64,000 nt of DNA from Desulfatibacillum alkenivorans DSM 16219 (GCF_900142135.1 NZ_FQZU01000019.1:1-64000); one strand, 5' to 3'; counted from the first letter of the stretch, positions 8,948 through 18,031 are shown. The notes: generated by a model not told the origin, from the sequence alone. Program-made: numbers and translations.

Positions 8948-10225
8948 ATGAAATCATGCAAGATCATCGTTGTACTTATGGTGGGACTGGCGTTGTCCTG
9001 GGGGCTATTCCTGTCCACCGCAGCAGCAAAACCGATTAAAATCGGCATTTTGGGCCCCATGTCCTTCACTCAGGGCGAGGGGCACTGGAACGGCGCAACC
9101 ATGGCCGCCGAAGAGGTGAATGCGGCGGGCGGCATTCTGGTGGGCAAGGAAAAACGGAAAATCGAACTGGTGAAAGTGGACACCAACGAGTTTCTGAGCA
9201 TTCCGGACGCCACCAACGCTGCGGAAATGGCCGTGAGACGCCACAAGGTGGACTTTCTCATGGGCGGTTTCCGCACGGAAGCGGTTCTGGTCATGCAGGA
9301 CATCGCCATGGAAGCCAAAAAGGTGTTCATCGGCTGCGGCGCTGCGCACCCCCAGCTTTGCACCCGAGTTTTGGACGACTATGACACCTATAAATACTGG
9401 TTCCGCCTGACTCCCATCAATTCCAGCTACCTGGGCAAGGTGGACTTTATTCTTCTGGGCACCGTGGGCCACATCATCAAAACCCAGCTGGGCGTGGAAA
9501 AAGTCAAGGTGGCCATTGTGGCTGAAAAAGCCGCCTGGGCCGACCCCATTGTGGCCGCCGCCCAAAAGGTGATTCCCGAAAAAATGGGCATGGAAGTGGC
9601 CGGCGTATGGCGTCCTTCCCCGGTTGCCACCGACTGCTCCGCCGAACTCTCCGCCATCCAGAGAGCCGGCGCTCACATCGTCTTCACCACCTTTTCATCC
9701 TCCGTGGGCCTGACCTTCGCCAAGCAAATGGGCGAACTCAAGGTTCCGGCCGCCCCGGTGGGCATCAACGTGGAAAGCCAAAAGACGGGCTTCTGGGAAG
9801 CCACGAACGGCGCCGGCAACTATGTGTTGACCATCAACACTTACGCTCCGGTGGCAATCAGCGATACCACCATCCCCTTTGTGACCGAATACAGAAAACG
9901 CTTCGGCGAAACCCCCAACTATACGGCGGGCACCCACGACGCAATCAAACTGCTCCAGGTGGCCATCGAAAAGGCCGGCTCCATAGACTCGGACAAGGTT
10001 GTGGCTGAGCTGGAGAAAATCGACTACACGGGCGCGGCCGGCAGGGTGGTGTTTGACAAGTCTCACGACGTAACCTGGGGCCCCCAGTACGTCACCTCCA
10101 TCGGAACCCAATGGCAGGACGGGGAAATCCAATGCGTGTGGCCTTACAATTGGGAAGGCGTCACGTATGAAGGGTCCAAGCCTTACCAACTGCCCCCCTG
10201 GGTAGTGGAATACTGGAAAAAGTAG
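8948..10225 (+). CDS. Branched-chain-amino-acid-type ABC importer, periplasmic binding protein
   Basis: The 425-residue protein starts with a clear signal peptide (basic MKSCK, hydrophobic IIVVLMVGLALSWGLFL, cleavage after STAAA). It then has PIKIGILGPM and GATMAAEEVNAAGGILVG, the opening of LivJ/type 1 periplasmic binding proteins. The start is set by GAGGAGGGAGC just before 8948. It delivers its ligand to the permeases encoded downstream. The presence of a CoA ligase in the operon argues for a carboxylic acid, possibly aromatic or fatty, more than an amino acid; that is inference. Confidence 0.85.
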   Translation: MKSCKIIVVLMVGLALSWGLFLSTAAAKPIKIGILGPMSFTQGEGHWNGATMAAEEVNAAGGILVGKEKRKIELVKVDTNEFLSIPDATNAAEMAVRRHKVDFLMGGFRTEAVLVMQDIAMEAKKVFIGCGAAHPQLCTRVLDDYDTYKYWFRLTPINSSYLGKVDFILLGTVGHIIKTQLGVEKVKVAIVAEKAAWADPIVAAAQKVIPEKMGMEVAGVWRPSPVATDCSAELSAIQRAGAHIVFTTFSSSVGLTFAKQMGELKVPAAPVGINVESQKTGFWEATNGAGNYVLTINTYAPVAISDTTIPFVTEYRKRFGETPNYTAGTHDAIKLLQVAIEKAGSIDSDKVVAELEKIDYTGAAGRVVFDKSHDVTWGPQYVTSIGTQWQDGEIQCVWPYNWEGVTYEGSKPYQLPPWVVEYWKK

Positions 10226-10245
10226 GACGATTTGCTTGTTTTTAT

Positions 10246-10278
10246 CCGCCTTTCCCGGCCTTGGCGCCGGGAGGGCGG
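10246..10278 (+). terminator. GC-rich hairpin between binding-protein and permease genes
   Basis: CCGCC-TTTCCCGGC and GCCGGGAG-GGCGG form a strong stem around CTTGGC. There is no following U-tract. Such hairpins often stabilise the 3' end of the abundant binding-protein message and allow partial read-through into the permease genes. Confidence 0.5.
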
Positions 10279-10306
10279 AGTTTATCAAAAACGAATCGAG
10301 CCGCCG

Positions 10307-10334
10307 CGCGAAGCCGGACCTTTAAGGCTTCGCG
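10307..10334 (+). promoter_or_regulatory. Second hairpin upstream of livH
   Basis: CGCGAAGCC (10307-10315) pairs perfectly with GGCTTCGCG (10326-10334) over a 10-base loop. It ends 12 bases before the GAGGTGA ribosome-binding site of the first permease gene and may lower or modulate its expression relative to the binding protein. Confidence 0.45.
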
Positions 10335-10355
10335 GGGAAGCTTGTGAGGTGATTT

Positions 10356-11225
10356 ATGTTAGTTGATATTCTTATCGACGGCCTCATTAAGGGAAGTGTG
10401 TACGCCTTGCTGGCCATAGGGTTTTCCCTGGTCCTGGGCGTGGCGCGGATTATCAACATCGCCCATACCGCTCTTTACATGACGTCGGCGTACCTGATTT
10501 ACGTTGGCACCAAAATAATGGGCCTGCCGGCCATATTATGCATGGTGACAGCCATATTTCTGACAATCCTTTTAGGGTTGCTCATTTACAATTTCTTTAT
10601 CCGGCCAATCCAGGAGCACGAAGCCGCCATGCTCATATCCACCATTGCCGTGGGCATGATGCTCCAGGAAGTTTTTCTCATGATTTTTGGAGGTCACTAC
10701 CTGGGCGTGGAGCCCCTCATTGGAGGTTACGCCACCATCATGGGAGTCAGGGTGACCAACCAGCATCTGCTGGCCTTGGGGCTGGCTATTATTGTTCTTG
10801 TGTCGGTTCGCTTTTTCCTCATGAAAACCCGCACGGGCCTGGCCATCCGTTCCACGGCCAACGACCGTGAAGTGGCCAACCTCATGGGAATGAACGTGAC
10901 CGGCGTGGCTTTTGTTACCATGGCTGTTTCCGTTGGGCTCGCCTCCATTGCAGGGGCTATCGTGGTCCCGCTGGTGACGGTGGAGCCCACCATGTGGATG
11001 CATCCGCTGATTATGATGCTGGCCATCGTGGTGCTTGGCGGCCTGGGAAGCATCGAGGGTAGTTTTGTGGGGGCGTACATCTTGGGATTCGCCGAGTCCC
11101 TGGTTGTCTTTTTGCTGCCCAATGGTTCTTTTCTTAAGGATGCGGTGGCACTTACCATAATGATTTTGGTGCTGCTGGTCAGACCGGAAGGATTGTTCGG
11201 CGTATCCTTCGAGGAGGAGCGTTAG
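10356..11225 (+). CDS. livH: ABC importer permease, LivH family
   Basis: The 289-residue protein is hydrophobic throughout, with about eight membrane segments, and opens with LVDILIDGLIKGSVYALLAIGFSLVLG in LivH style. It carries the family block TRTGLAIRSTANDREVANLMGMN, the cytoplasmic loop that contacts the ATPase, followed by GGLGSIEGSFVGAYILG. It forms the translocation channel with the LivM partner encoded one base downstream. GAGGTGA precedes the ATG. Confidence 0.93.
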   Translation: MLVDILIDGLIKGSVYALLAIGFSLVLGVARIINIAHTALYMTSAYLIYVGTKIMGLPAILCMVTAIFLTILLGLLIYNFFIRPIQEHEAAMLISTIAVGMMLQEVFLMIFGGHYLGVEPLIGGYATIMGVRVTNQHLLALGLAIIVLVSVRFFLMKTRTGLAIRSTANDREVANLMGMNVTGVAFVTMAVSVGLASIAGAIVVPLVTVEPTMWMHPLIMMLAIVVLGGLGSIEGSFVGAYILGFAESLVVFLLPNGSFLKDAVALTIMILVLLVRPEGLFGVSFEEER

Positions 11226-11226
11226 G

Positions 11227-12288
11227 ATGCGTATGGTGGTTGCTTATATCCGCAGAGTATTCAAAATCCTGCGCGCTGAAGTGCTGGTGCTGCCCAGCCG
11301 GGTAGCTGTGCTGGTATTCATTGCAGCAGTTTTGGCGTTGCCCTTGGTGACTCAGGATTATTACATTCTGCGCATCATGATATTGACGTCCATTTTCGCC
11401 ATTTTGGCGGCGAGCTGGGATTTGCTGTCCGGGTTTACCGGACAAATGAACTTCGGCCACGCACTATTTTTCGGGGTGGCCGCCTATGTAACGGCCCTGC
11501 TTAATCTCAGGCTAGGCCTGCCCCCTTATTTTTCCATTCCCCTGGGCGCCATGGGAGCGGTTTTGGCCGGCCTGATCATAGGCATTCCCTGCCTGCGCCT
11601 GAAAGGGTCGTACCTGGCTCTCACCACCCTGGCTTTTCCCATCATTCTTATGGGCCTCGTGTTCGCCTTTCCCGGCATCACCGGCGGGGAGCTCGGGCTT
11701 TCCGGCCTGAAAAAGCTCACCGGATCCCGCGTCGCCGACTATTACGTGACCAACGTTCTCATGCTGGTGCTGGGCGGAATCATGTGGAAAATCACGGATT
11801 CCAATACGGGAATCATCCTCCACGCCATCCGGGAGGATGAAGTCGCCGCCCGGGCGGCCGGGATCAACACCACCCGCTACAAGCTGCTTGCCTTTTGCCT
11901 GAGCGGTTTTTTTGCAGGAATCGCCGGCGGGCTTTACGCCCATTTCATGCGCCTTGCAGGCCCTTCCACATTGGAAGTAGGTCTTTCCTTTCAGGTGATT
12001 ATCTGGTCGGTGTTCGGCGGCATGGTCTCCATCTACGGCCCTATTGCAGGCGTGTTCATCCTCAATCCATTCATGGAAGTGCTCCGGATTTTCCTGGACA
12101 ATTTTCCCAGCCTTCCGGAAATGCGGATGTTCATTTTCGCCGCCCTGGTTCTTCTTACGCTCCGGTTCATGCCCGAGGGGCTGATTCCCTGGCTGCGGGA
12201 CAAGGTGGAGTCGGAATGCCCCAGGTGCAAAGTGCGTAATGTATTTTTCCGACGAAGTTGCCGAATATGCAACGCCGAAATGACATGA
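11227..12288 (+). CDS. livM: ABC importer permease, LivM family, with C-terminal zinc ribbon
   Basis: The 353-residue protein has the LivM core: AASWDLLSGFTGQMNFGHALFFGVAAY, IRGLRLKGSYLA-type loop (here IPCLRLKGSYLALTTLAF), and a second ATPase-contact loop HAIREDEVAARAAGIN. After the last membrane helix an unusual tail of about 30 residues contains ECPRCKVRNVFFRRSCRICNAE, that is Cys-x2-Cys-x11-Cys-x2-Cys, a rubredoxin-type zinc ribbon on the cytoplasmic side. Ordinary LivM proteins end shortly after the PEGL motif. The gene follows livH by one base. Confidence 0.92.
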   Translation: MRMVVAYIRRVFKILRAEVLVLPSRVAVLVFIAAVLALPLVTQDYYILRIMILTSIFAILAASWDLLSGFTGQMNFGHALFFGVAAYVTALLNLRLGLPPYFSIPLGAMGAVLAGLIIGIPCLRLKGSYLALTTLAFPIILMGLVFAFPGITGGELGLSGLKKLTGSRVADYYVTNVLMLVLGGIMWKITDSNTGIILHAIREDEVAARAAGINTTRYKLLAFCLSGFFAGIAGGLYAHFMRLAGPSTLEVGLSFQVIIWSVFGGMVSIYGPIAGVFILNPFMEVLRIFLDNFPSLPEMRMFIFAALVLLTLRFMPEGLIPWLRDKVESECPRCKVRNVFFRRSCRICNAEMT

Positions 12289-12332
12289 CAAATATTGATC
12301 CCCATACCTTAGAAATAGGGAGGTAAGTTTAG

Positions 12333-14045
12333 ATGGACGCAATGCAGGCATATTTATCCAAGCCGTGGTTGCAACATTATCCGGAATCGGCGCCGCACAC
12401 GATCGATATTCCGGAGGTTTCCGTCCCCGATCTTTTCAACCAGGTGACGGAAAAATTCGGCAAGAAGACCGCGGTGAATTTTTATGGCAGGAATATCAGT
12501 TATAAGGAGTTGAAAGATCAGGCGGATCGCTTCGCCGCGGCCCTGGATTCCATGGGAATCAAAAAGGGGGACCGGGTCGCCCTGTACCTTCTTAACTGTC
12601 CCCAATTCATCATTTGCTATATGGGCGCGTTGATGATCGGCGCCGTGGTCACCCCGGTCAGCCCGGTTTACAGCAGCAGCGAGGTGCGCCATCAACTCAC
12701 GGACAGCGGCGCCAAGGTGATTGTTTGCCAGGATTTTCTCTACGACAATGTGGTCGAAGCGGAAGTGGAGCTGGAAAAAATTATTCTGACGGGCGTCAAT
12801 GAATATTTGCCCAAGCTGAAGAAGTTCTTCAGCAAAGGCATCTTGGGCAAGGCGTACGGCGGCGTGGAAGCCCCGGACTCGGCGACCATGGCCGACCAGG
12901 GTTTGATCAGCCTCCAGGATCTGCTGAAAAAGCACTCCCCCAACCCGCCCAAGGTGAAAATCGACCCGGTTAACGACCTGGCCGCCCTGCCCTACACGGG
13001 CGGCACCACAGGCCATCCCAAGGCAGCCATGATCAGCCATTACACCATTGTGTCGTGCCAGGCTCAGGCCATGGAGTTCTGGGGCCACCTGCTGGAAGAG
13101 GGCAACGAAACCGTCATCGCCTTTTTGCCCTTGTTCCACATTTACGGCCAGGTGATCATCATGTTGACCGGCCTGGTGCACGGATTCAACCTGGTTCTGT
13201 TCACCACCCCGGATCTGGACAAGATTCTCAACGCCATGGACCAGTATCAGGCCTCGGCATTTTACGGGGTCCCCACCCTGTTCGAGTACCTGAAGGAATA
13301 CGACAAAACCAACCGGGTGAACTGGAAAAAGCTCAAGCTGGTGGTTTGCGGCGCCGACACCCTGCACGACACCACCGTGGACGACTGGGAGCGCCGCACG
13401 GGCAGCCAGATCATCGAAGGCTACGGCATGACCGAAACCGCAGCCGCCAGTCTGGCCAACCCGCCGCACAGGCCGAAAAGAGGCTCCTTTGGAATTCCCT
13501 TGCCCAATATCACGGCGGCTATCATCGACGTGGACGGAACCGAAGCCATGCCCGTGGGTGAAGTCGGAGAACTGATCCTCTCCGGTCCCAGCATCATGAC
13601 CGGCTACTGGCAGCGGTCCGACGAGAACAAGGATACCATGGTGGAACTCGCCGGCATGACCTGGCTCAGGACCGGCGACCTGGTAAAAATGGACGAGGAA
13701 GGGTATTTCTACTTTTTCGACAGAAAACGCGACCTCATCAAATACAAGGGATACTCGGTCTTCGCCAAGCACGTGGAGGAGGTCCTGTACGACCATCCCC
13801 AGGTCAAGGCCGCCGGCGTGGTAGGCGTTCCCAATCCCAAAGTCGGCCAGATGATCAAGGCATATGTGGTGCTCCAGGCGGAAGCCCGGGGAAAAATTTC
13901 CGAAGAGGAAATCACGGAATACTGCAAGACCAAACTCGCCCATTACAAAGTGCCCCAGATCATAGAATTCCGGGGCGAGCTGCCCAAGACCGACGTGGGC
14001 AAGGTGTCCAGACGCGAACTTCGGGAGGAAGTGGAGGAAGCCTAA
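12333..14045 (+). CDS. AMP-forming acyl/aryl-CoA synthetase within the importer operon
   Basis: The 570-residue enzyme belongs to the ANL superfamily. The phosphate-binding motif LPYTGGTTGHPKAAM is at about residues 218-232, GYGMTETAA is the ATP/substrate motif near 365, TGDLVKMDEEGYFYFFDRKRD is the hinge region, and a C-terminal PKTDVGKVSRRELR carries the catalytic Lys. It activates a carboxylic acid to its CoA thioester. It lies between livM and livG with GGGAGGT before its ATG, so uptake and activation of the same substrate are likely coupled. The chain length or ring specificity cannot be read directly. Confidence 0.9.
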   Translation: MDAMQAYLSKPWLQHYPESAPHTIDIPEVSVPDLFNQVTEKFGKKTAVNFYGRNISYKELKDQADRFAAALDSMGIKKGDRVALYLLNCPQFIICYMGALMIGAVVTPVSPVYSSSEVRHQLTDSGAKVIVCQDFLYDNVVEAEVELEKIILTGVNEYLPKLKKFFSKGILGKAYGGVEAPDSATMADQGLISLQDLLKKHSPNPPKVKIDPVNDLAALPYTGGTTGHPKAAMISHYTIVSCQAQAMEFWGHLLEEGNETVIAFLPLFHIYGQVIIMLTGLVHGFNLVLFTTPDLDKILNAMDQYQASAFYGVPTLFEYLKEYDKTNRVNWKKLKLVVCGADTLHDTTVDDWERRTGSQIIEGYGMTETAAASLANPPHRPKRGSFGIPLPNITAAIIDVDGTEAMPVGEVGELILSGPSIMTGYWQRSDENKDTMVELAGMTWLRTGDLVKMDEEGYFYFFDRKRDLIKYKGYSVFAKHVEEVLYDHPQVKAAGVVGVPNPKVGQMIKAYVVLQAEARGKISEEEITEYCKTKLAHYKVPQIIEFRGELPKTDVGKVSRRELREEVEEA

Positions 14046-14046
14046 A

Positions 14047-14823
14047 ATGGCCCAATCTTTTTTGGAAGTAAAAAATCTGCGCAAGGAGTTCGGCGGGCTG
14101 ACGGCGACCAATGACGTGACTTTCAGCATGGGCCGCCGGGAGATCATCGGCCTTATCGGACCGAACGGGGCGGGCAAAACCACCCTGTTGCGCCTGATCA
14201 GCGGCATACTCAAGCCCACGTCCGGCTCCATCAAATTCAAAGGCAAGAACATCACCGGCGCAAAAACCTGGAACATTGTGAACATGGGCATTGCCAGCAC
14301 GTTCCAGAACATGCGCCCGTTCCGGCGTTTGCCCATCGTGGCCAACGTCATGGTGCCCTGCCTGAGCCCCAGAGCCATGAAACGCGGCGAATGGGTGAAA
14401 AAGGTGGAAGCCAAGGCCATGGACGCCCTGGAGTTCGCGGGCATATCGGACATGGCGCTGGAAAAGGCCTCCACCCTGTCCCAGGGGGACCTCAAGAGGC
14501 TGGAAGTGGCCAGGGCCGTGGCAACGGACCCGGAACTGCTTATTCTTGACGAGCCTTTTGGAGGCCTTAGCCCCGCGGAAACCGAGCTGATGGCCAAGTC
14601 CGTGGCCCGGCTTCACAAAGGCGGGCGCTTCGGCCGCCTGCACAGCGAAGGTCCGGCCATGATCATCATTGAGCACAAGCTGCAGCAGCTCATGAAAATC
14701 GTGGATCGCATCATTGTGCTGAACTTTGGAACCATACTGGCTGACGGCCCCCCGGACGTGGTGGTCAAAGACCCCAAGGTTATTGAGGCCTATCTGGGAG
14801 ATGGAGGAACAACGTGCTCTTAG
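14047..14823 (+). CDS. livG: ABC importer ATPase, LivG family
   Basis: The 258-residue protein has Walker A GPNGAGKTT, a Q-loop in FQNMRPFRRL, Walker B ELLILDEPFGGLSP and the H-loop IIEHK. The signature is LSQGDLKRLEVARA, where the canonical LSGGQ or LSYGQQ has become LSQGD; the Gln-to-Asp substitution is uncommon. Between the D-loop and H-loop a short extra segment (RFGRLHSEGPA) is present. It pairs with the LivF ATPase, whose gene overlaps its end by 10 bases. It starts one base after the CoA ligase stop codon. Confidence 0.9.
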   Translation: MAQSFLEVKNLRKEFGGLTATNDVTFSMGRREIIGLIGPNGAGKTTLLRLISGILKPTSGSIKFKGKNITGAKTWNIVNMGIASTFQNMRPFRRLPIVANVMVPCLSPRAMKRGEWVKKVEAKAMDALEFAGISDMALEKASTLSQGDLKRLEVARAVATDPELLILDEPFGGLSPAETELMAKSVARLHKGGRFGRLHSEGPAMIIIEHKLQQLMKIVDRIIVLNFGTILADGPPDVVVKDPKVIEAYLGDGGTTCS

Positions 14824-15563
14824 AAGTTTCCAACCTGACTGTTTGTTACGACAGGGCCGTGTTGATCAATGACGTCTCCCTCAACGTGGATGAGGGAGAA
14901 CTGGTCAGTCTCGTGGGCCCGAACGGCGCCGGCAAAACCACCGTACTCCGCGCTATCACGGGGTTGGTGGCCTGGGATAAAATGACCCTTAAGGGGACGT
15001 CCCAGGGGGACATCACGCTTAAAGGCAAGGTGATGTTCAACGGTAAGGATATCTCGAAAACCCCGGCCCATCAAATCGTAAAAATGGGGCTTGTCCACTG
15101 CCCTGAGCGGCGCAGGCCCTTTAAAGAATTAACCGTTAAGGAAAACCTCATGGCCGGCGCTTTTCTCCATATGAAAAAAGCCGACCTGCAGGACGAACTG
15201 GACAAGGTGTTCAAGCTGTTTCCGGTCCTGGGGGACCGTTTGAACCAGGTGTCCGGCACCCTGTCCGGCGGCGAGCAGCAGATGCTGGCCGTGGGCAGGG
15301 CTCTCATGTCCCGGCCCAAGCTCCTGCTTATTGACGAGCCGTCCACTGGGCTGGCGCCCCTGATGCGGCAGGAGGTTTTTAACAAAATCGCCGAAATCAG
15401 GTCCCTGGGCATCACCATCATGCTGGTGGAGCAGGAAGTGGCCTCGGTTTTCGGCATGGCCTCCAGAAGCTACGTGCTTTCCACGGGCAAGATTATCGCC
15501 CAGGGCGCATGCGACGCCCTGCTGGAAGACGAAATGATCCGCAAGACCTACCTGGGCCTGTAG
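14814..15563 (+). CDS. livF: ABC importer ATPase, LivF family
   Basis: The 249-residue ATPase has Walker A GPNGAGKTT, the LivF-specific VHCPERRRPFKELTVKENL block, signature LSGGEQQMLAVGRALM, Walker B LLLIDEPSTGLAP and the H-loop MLVEQE. An insertion of about 12 residues (DKMTLKGTSQGDIT) lies between the Walker A helix and the strand that follows. It closes the six-gene importer/ligase operon, and its start overlaps livG, indicating translational coupling. Confidence 0.92.
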   Translation: MLLEVSNLTVCYDRAVLINDVSLNVDEGELVSLVGPNGAGKTTVLRAITGLVAWDKMTLKGTSQGDITLKGKVMFNGKDISKTPAHQIVKMGLVHCPERRRPFKELTVKENLMAGAFLHMKKADLQDELDKVFKLFPVLGDRLNQVSGTLSGGEQQMLAVGRALMSRPKLLLIDEPSTGLAPLMRQEVFNKIAEIRSLGITIMLVEQEVASVFGMASRSYVLSTGKIIAQGACDALLEDEMIRKTYLGL

Positions 15564-15626
15564 GGCCCGGCGAACAACAACCCGTCTTGTAAAGGCCACT
15601 ACCGTCCCCCCGGAAAAGGACGCTGG

Positions 15627-15676
15627 ATCCCGGCTAGCGGGCCGGTCCTGAAAAAAGGACCGCCCCTTGCCGGGAT
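15627..15676. repeat. Nested palindromic repeat after the importer operon
   Basis: ATCCCGGC (15627-15634) pairs with GCCGGGAT (15669-15676), and inside it GGTCC-TGAAAAAA-GGACC forms a second stem. The wording CTGGATCCCGGC...GCCGGGATGACG is typical of dispersed REP-like palindromes in many bacterial genomes. It could also end transcription of livF. The rest of 15,564-15,860 contains a further GGTTGGGTT/AACCCAAC-rich segment and no gene. Confidence 0.5.
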
Positions 15677-15860
15677 GACGGCCTCTCCCGCCTCCTGCAA
15701 TTTCATCGGGCGATTTAGGCCCTATTTGGTTGGGTTTCGCAAGCTCAACCTACATCGCGGTTGCCAAGGTTGGGTTAAGAAATCCGGCTTCCAAACATCA
15801 CGCGGCCATAGCTGTTTATGGCCTTCAAACCCAACAAAAAAACGCCCCAATTGATCCATA

Positions 15861-15904
15861 AAAAAACAGCCCGCAAAACGCCTTTAAAAGCGTCCTGCGG
15901 GCTG
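15861..15904 (-). terminator. Intrinsic terminator for the 15946-16938 gene
   Basis: Read on the minus strand, CAGCCCGC...GCGGGCTG forms a long stem with an interior ACGCTTTTAAAGGCGT section, followed by a run of six T residues. It begins about 40 bases after the stop codon of the minus-strand gene. Confidence 0.75.
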
Positions 15905-15945
15905 AGTTATTTTAGATTTTTAGTATGGAACGCGGCTTTCCTTTA

Positions 15946-16938
15946 TTACTCCGTTCCCGGCACGGTCTGGGTTAAAATCGCCAGGCCCGACTCCTGCATT
16001 TCCCGTTGCAACTCCAGGTTCGCGTTTAGCACCGCCGATTGCTCCGGGCTTAAAAGGCCGTCCGTCATCTGACTGATTTCATGATGATAGGTCGCCAGGT
16101 CCCCGGTCCTTTCAAAGGCGATTTCCGGGTCCTCAAGCACTTGGGCGAACCCCTGGGGAGTGCGCGTGGATTGCAAAGACGGATAGTCCTGAATTTGCTG
16201 CACCATCAGCTCCAGCAACTGCTCTTCGTACACGGCGTTTAGCGGGACGCCGGCGTCCTTTTCGGCCAGCACAGCCAGTTGATGCTGTATGCGGGCCATG
16301 CGGACATCTTCAAAATCCTGATAGACCTGATTCAGCTCCTCCCCCAAAGTCTGGGCGATGGCGGCGTCCAGAGGCTGGACCACTGCGGCTGCCTGTTCCG
16401 CCAGTTCGGCCCGTTGGGTTTCCGTCAAATCCCGGGAGAGAAGTTGGACAATGTATTCGTTGGCCGCGGCCTGTCTTTCAATAACCAGAGCGCGGAATCG
16501 CTCCGCAGTTTCAGGCGGAAGGTCGAGGAGTTCGTCCAGGGCGTTATCCAGCATATTGGAGGCCGCCCTGTGGCGTGTCCGCAAAATGCTTCCCTGTTTC
16601 ATTTTTTGTATGGCTTGGACTTCTGCGGAATTGGGAGGAGGAAAGGCGGGAGGCTCAACTCTTCCTGCTTCCGGAAGGTCTTGAATCTGCTTTTCAAAGG
16701 CCTCCACCGCCGCCTGGTAATTCCGCCCCTGATTCAGGCGGCTTTTCTCCTGGGAAACATTGTCGGGAATGACGGGCAAACGGGCTTCGTCCAGCAATGC
16801 TTCCAAACGGTGCACTTTTGCGGATAACAGTTTGACCTGCCTTTGGGCTTCTCTCAGCTTTTCATGCTCGAAATAATTGAGCCAGGCCAAGGCGATGATC
16901 ACCAGAGTAACGACAAAGCTGATCTTCCTGGATCGCAT
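15946..16938 (-). CDS. Membrane-anchored helical periplasmic protein with CpxP-like LTxxQ motifs
   Basis: The 330-residue protein has one N-terminal membrane helix (residues 6-21), then a coiled-coil stretch (about 24-52) and a long all-helical, Gln/Glu/Ala-rich domain. Two segments, LTETQRAEL and LSPEQSAVL, resemble the LTxxQ motif of CpxP/Spy-type periplasmic proteins, though the fold cannot be confirmed by eye. It probably faces the periplasm. No close neighbour suggests a pathway, and it has its own terminator. Function unknown. Confidence 0.65.
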   Translation of the reverse strand: MRSRKISFVVTLVIIALAWLNYFEHEKLREAQRQVKLLSAKVHRLEALLDEARLPVIPDNVSQEKSRLNQGRNYQAAVEAFEKQIQDLPEAGRVEPPAFPPPNSAEVQAIQKMKQGSILRTRHRAASNMLDNALDELLDLPPETAERFRALVIERQAAANEYIVQLLSRDLTETQRAELAEQAAAVVQPLDAAIAQTLGEELNQVYQDFEDVRMARIQHQLAVLAEKDAGVPLNAVYEEQLLELMVQQIQDYPSLQSTRTPQGFAQVLEDPEIAFERTGDLATYHHEISQMTDGLLSPEQSAVLNANLELQREMQESGLAILTQTVPGTE

Positions 16939-16998
16939 TTTAGACGCATCCTCAAACGCAGGGAACGCAAGTATGTCATGTAAGGGAAGGGGCGGGGA

Positions 16999-17256
16999 TT
17001 AATCTTCGGGCTCCGCCCACACAATGTGGCTTTTGTTGATGAACAAGACCTTGCCGGAGCATCCTCGATTCTCACAATTGGTGAGAACGATAAACTGGCT
17101 CTCCCCCTTGGTGAAGAGGTCGGAGACTCTTTCCTTAATGCCTATGTTGACCTCGCCCATGAGGGTGGATCCGTCAGTCGTCCGGACCGTGATGCGCCTA
17201 TAGTCCTTTTTAAAGACATCCATCCTGGCTTTTTCATATAGCTTTTCCGGCGGCAC
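16999..17256 (-). CDS. Small DUF6812-type protein of unknown function
   Basis: The product of about 85 residues contains YRRITVRTTDGSTLMGEVNIGIKERVSDLFTKGE and ends VLFINKSHIVWAEPED. This beta-rich pattern is seen in a small family that occurs widely in Desulfobacterota and looks Sm/PilZ-like, but I cannot assign a role. The start is decided by the ribosome-binding site: GGAGGTGA lies seven bases before a GTG at 17256, while the upstream ATG at 17271 lacks one. Confidence 0.65.
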   Translation of the reverse strand: MPPEKLYEKARMDVFKKDYRRITVRTTDGSTLMGEVNIGIKERVSDLFTKGESQFIVLTNCENRGCSGKVLFINKSHIVWAEPED

Positions 17257-17380
17257 GATCATCACCTCCATTGCATCTCATGATTAGGTGTGTGAAGCGT
17301 TATGTTGAATTTGACCATAAGCGGGGCCGGTCTGTCAACCCGGATTATCCGTTAATATGCCTGAACTGTGTGCAATTTCA

Positions 17381-18031
17381 CTAGGGCGCCAGCATTTGGC
17401 ATTCAGGCGCTTGGCCTTTTGCCAATTGGATAAGGGCGCCGGCCGACGAACGGCTCATTGCGCAGTTGACGACCAGGGTTTTTCCGGCCATGGCCGTTCC
17501 TGCGTTTTCATGGATGTGCCCGCAAATGCACACCGCCGGTTCGCGTTTTTTAATCAGGGAAGCCACGCTTTTTGAGCCAGCATTGAACTTGCCCAAGACC
17601 TTGTCCGTCACGCCGTAAGGAGGCGGATGCACCACCAGGACGCAACCCGGAGTCAGAAGATTGTCCAGACGCCTGACAACGTCTTTTTCAAACAAGGCCA
17701 GCTTGGACCGAAACGGAATGGGAACCGTCCCTCCCGCGCCCACGAAGGTCGCGCCTTCCAGCATGGCGGTTTTCAGATGCAAATCCTCCACGCCGGGCGT
17801 TTTTGCTGCAAGCTCTTGTATGGATTTTCCGTCCGTATTGCCTTTTATGACAAAAACAGGCAGCCCCAGGGAGCTCAGGGTCTGCATGACATCCTGGGCG
17901 CCTTTGCCCATATGGCTGGACAAATCGCCGGCGGCGATCAGAACGTGGGGCTTTTCCCGCTGCACGGTTTTTTTTATGGCTTCCAGATGACCGGGGTTCC
18001 CATGGATGTCGGCCACGGCGTATATCAGCAT
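17381..18031 (-). CDS. Calcineurin-type metallophosphoesterase
   Basis: The 216-residue protein has the ordered metal-binding motifs AVADIHGNPGHL, IAAGDLSSHMG, VIKGNTDG, VLVVHPPPYG and CGHIHENAG of the calcineurin-like family. It should bind two metal ions and hydrolyse a phosphoester; the substrate is unknown. The start is set at MLIYAVADIHG, because the 16 upstream in-frame residues overlap the stop region of the HAD gene. It is the last gene of a tight cluster with the HAD phosphatase and sensor kinase. Confidence 0.85.
   Translation of the reverse strand: MLIYAVADIHGNPGHLEAIKKTVQREKPHVLIAAGDLSSHMGKGAQDVMQTLSSLGLPVFVIKGNTDGKSIQELAAKTPGVEDLHLKTAMLEGATFVGAGGTVPIPFRSKLALFEKDVVRRLDNLLTPGCVLVVHPPPYGVTDKVLGKFNAGSKSVASLIKKREPAVCICGHIHENAGTAMAGKTLVVNCAMSRSSAGALIQLAKGQAPECQMLAP

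Noticed and set aside
12354-14676. Long minus-strand frames opposite the CoA ligase and livG
   Set aside because: They are antisense to well-supported genes and have His/Gly/Val-rich composition typical of GC-rich shadows.
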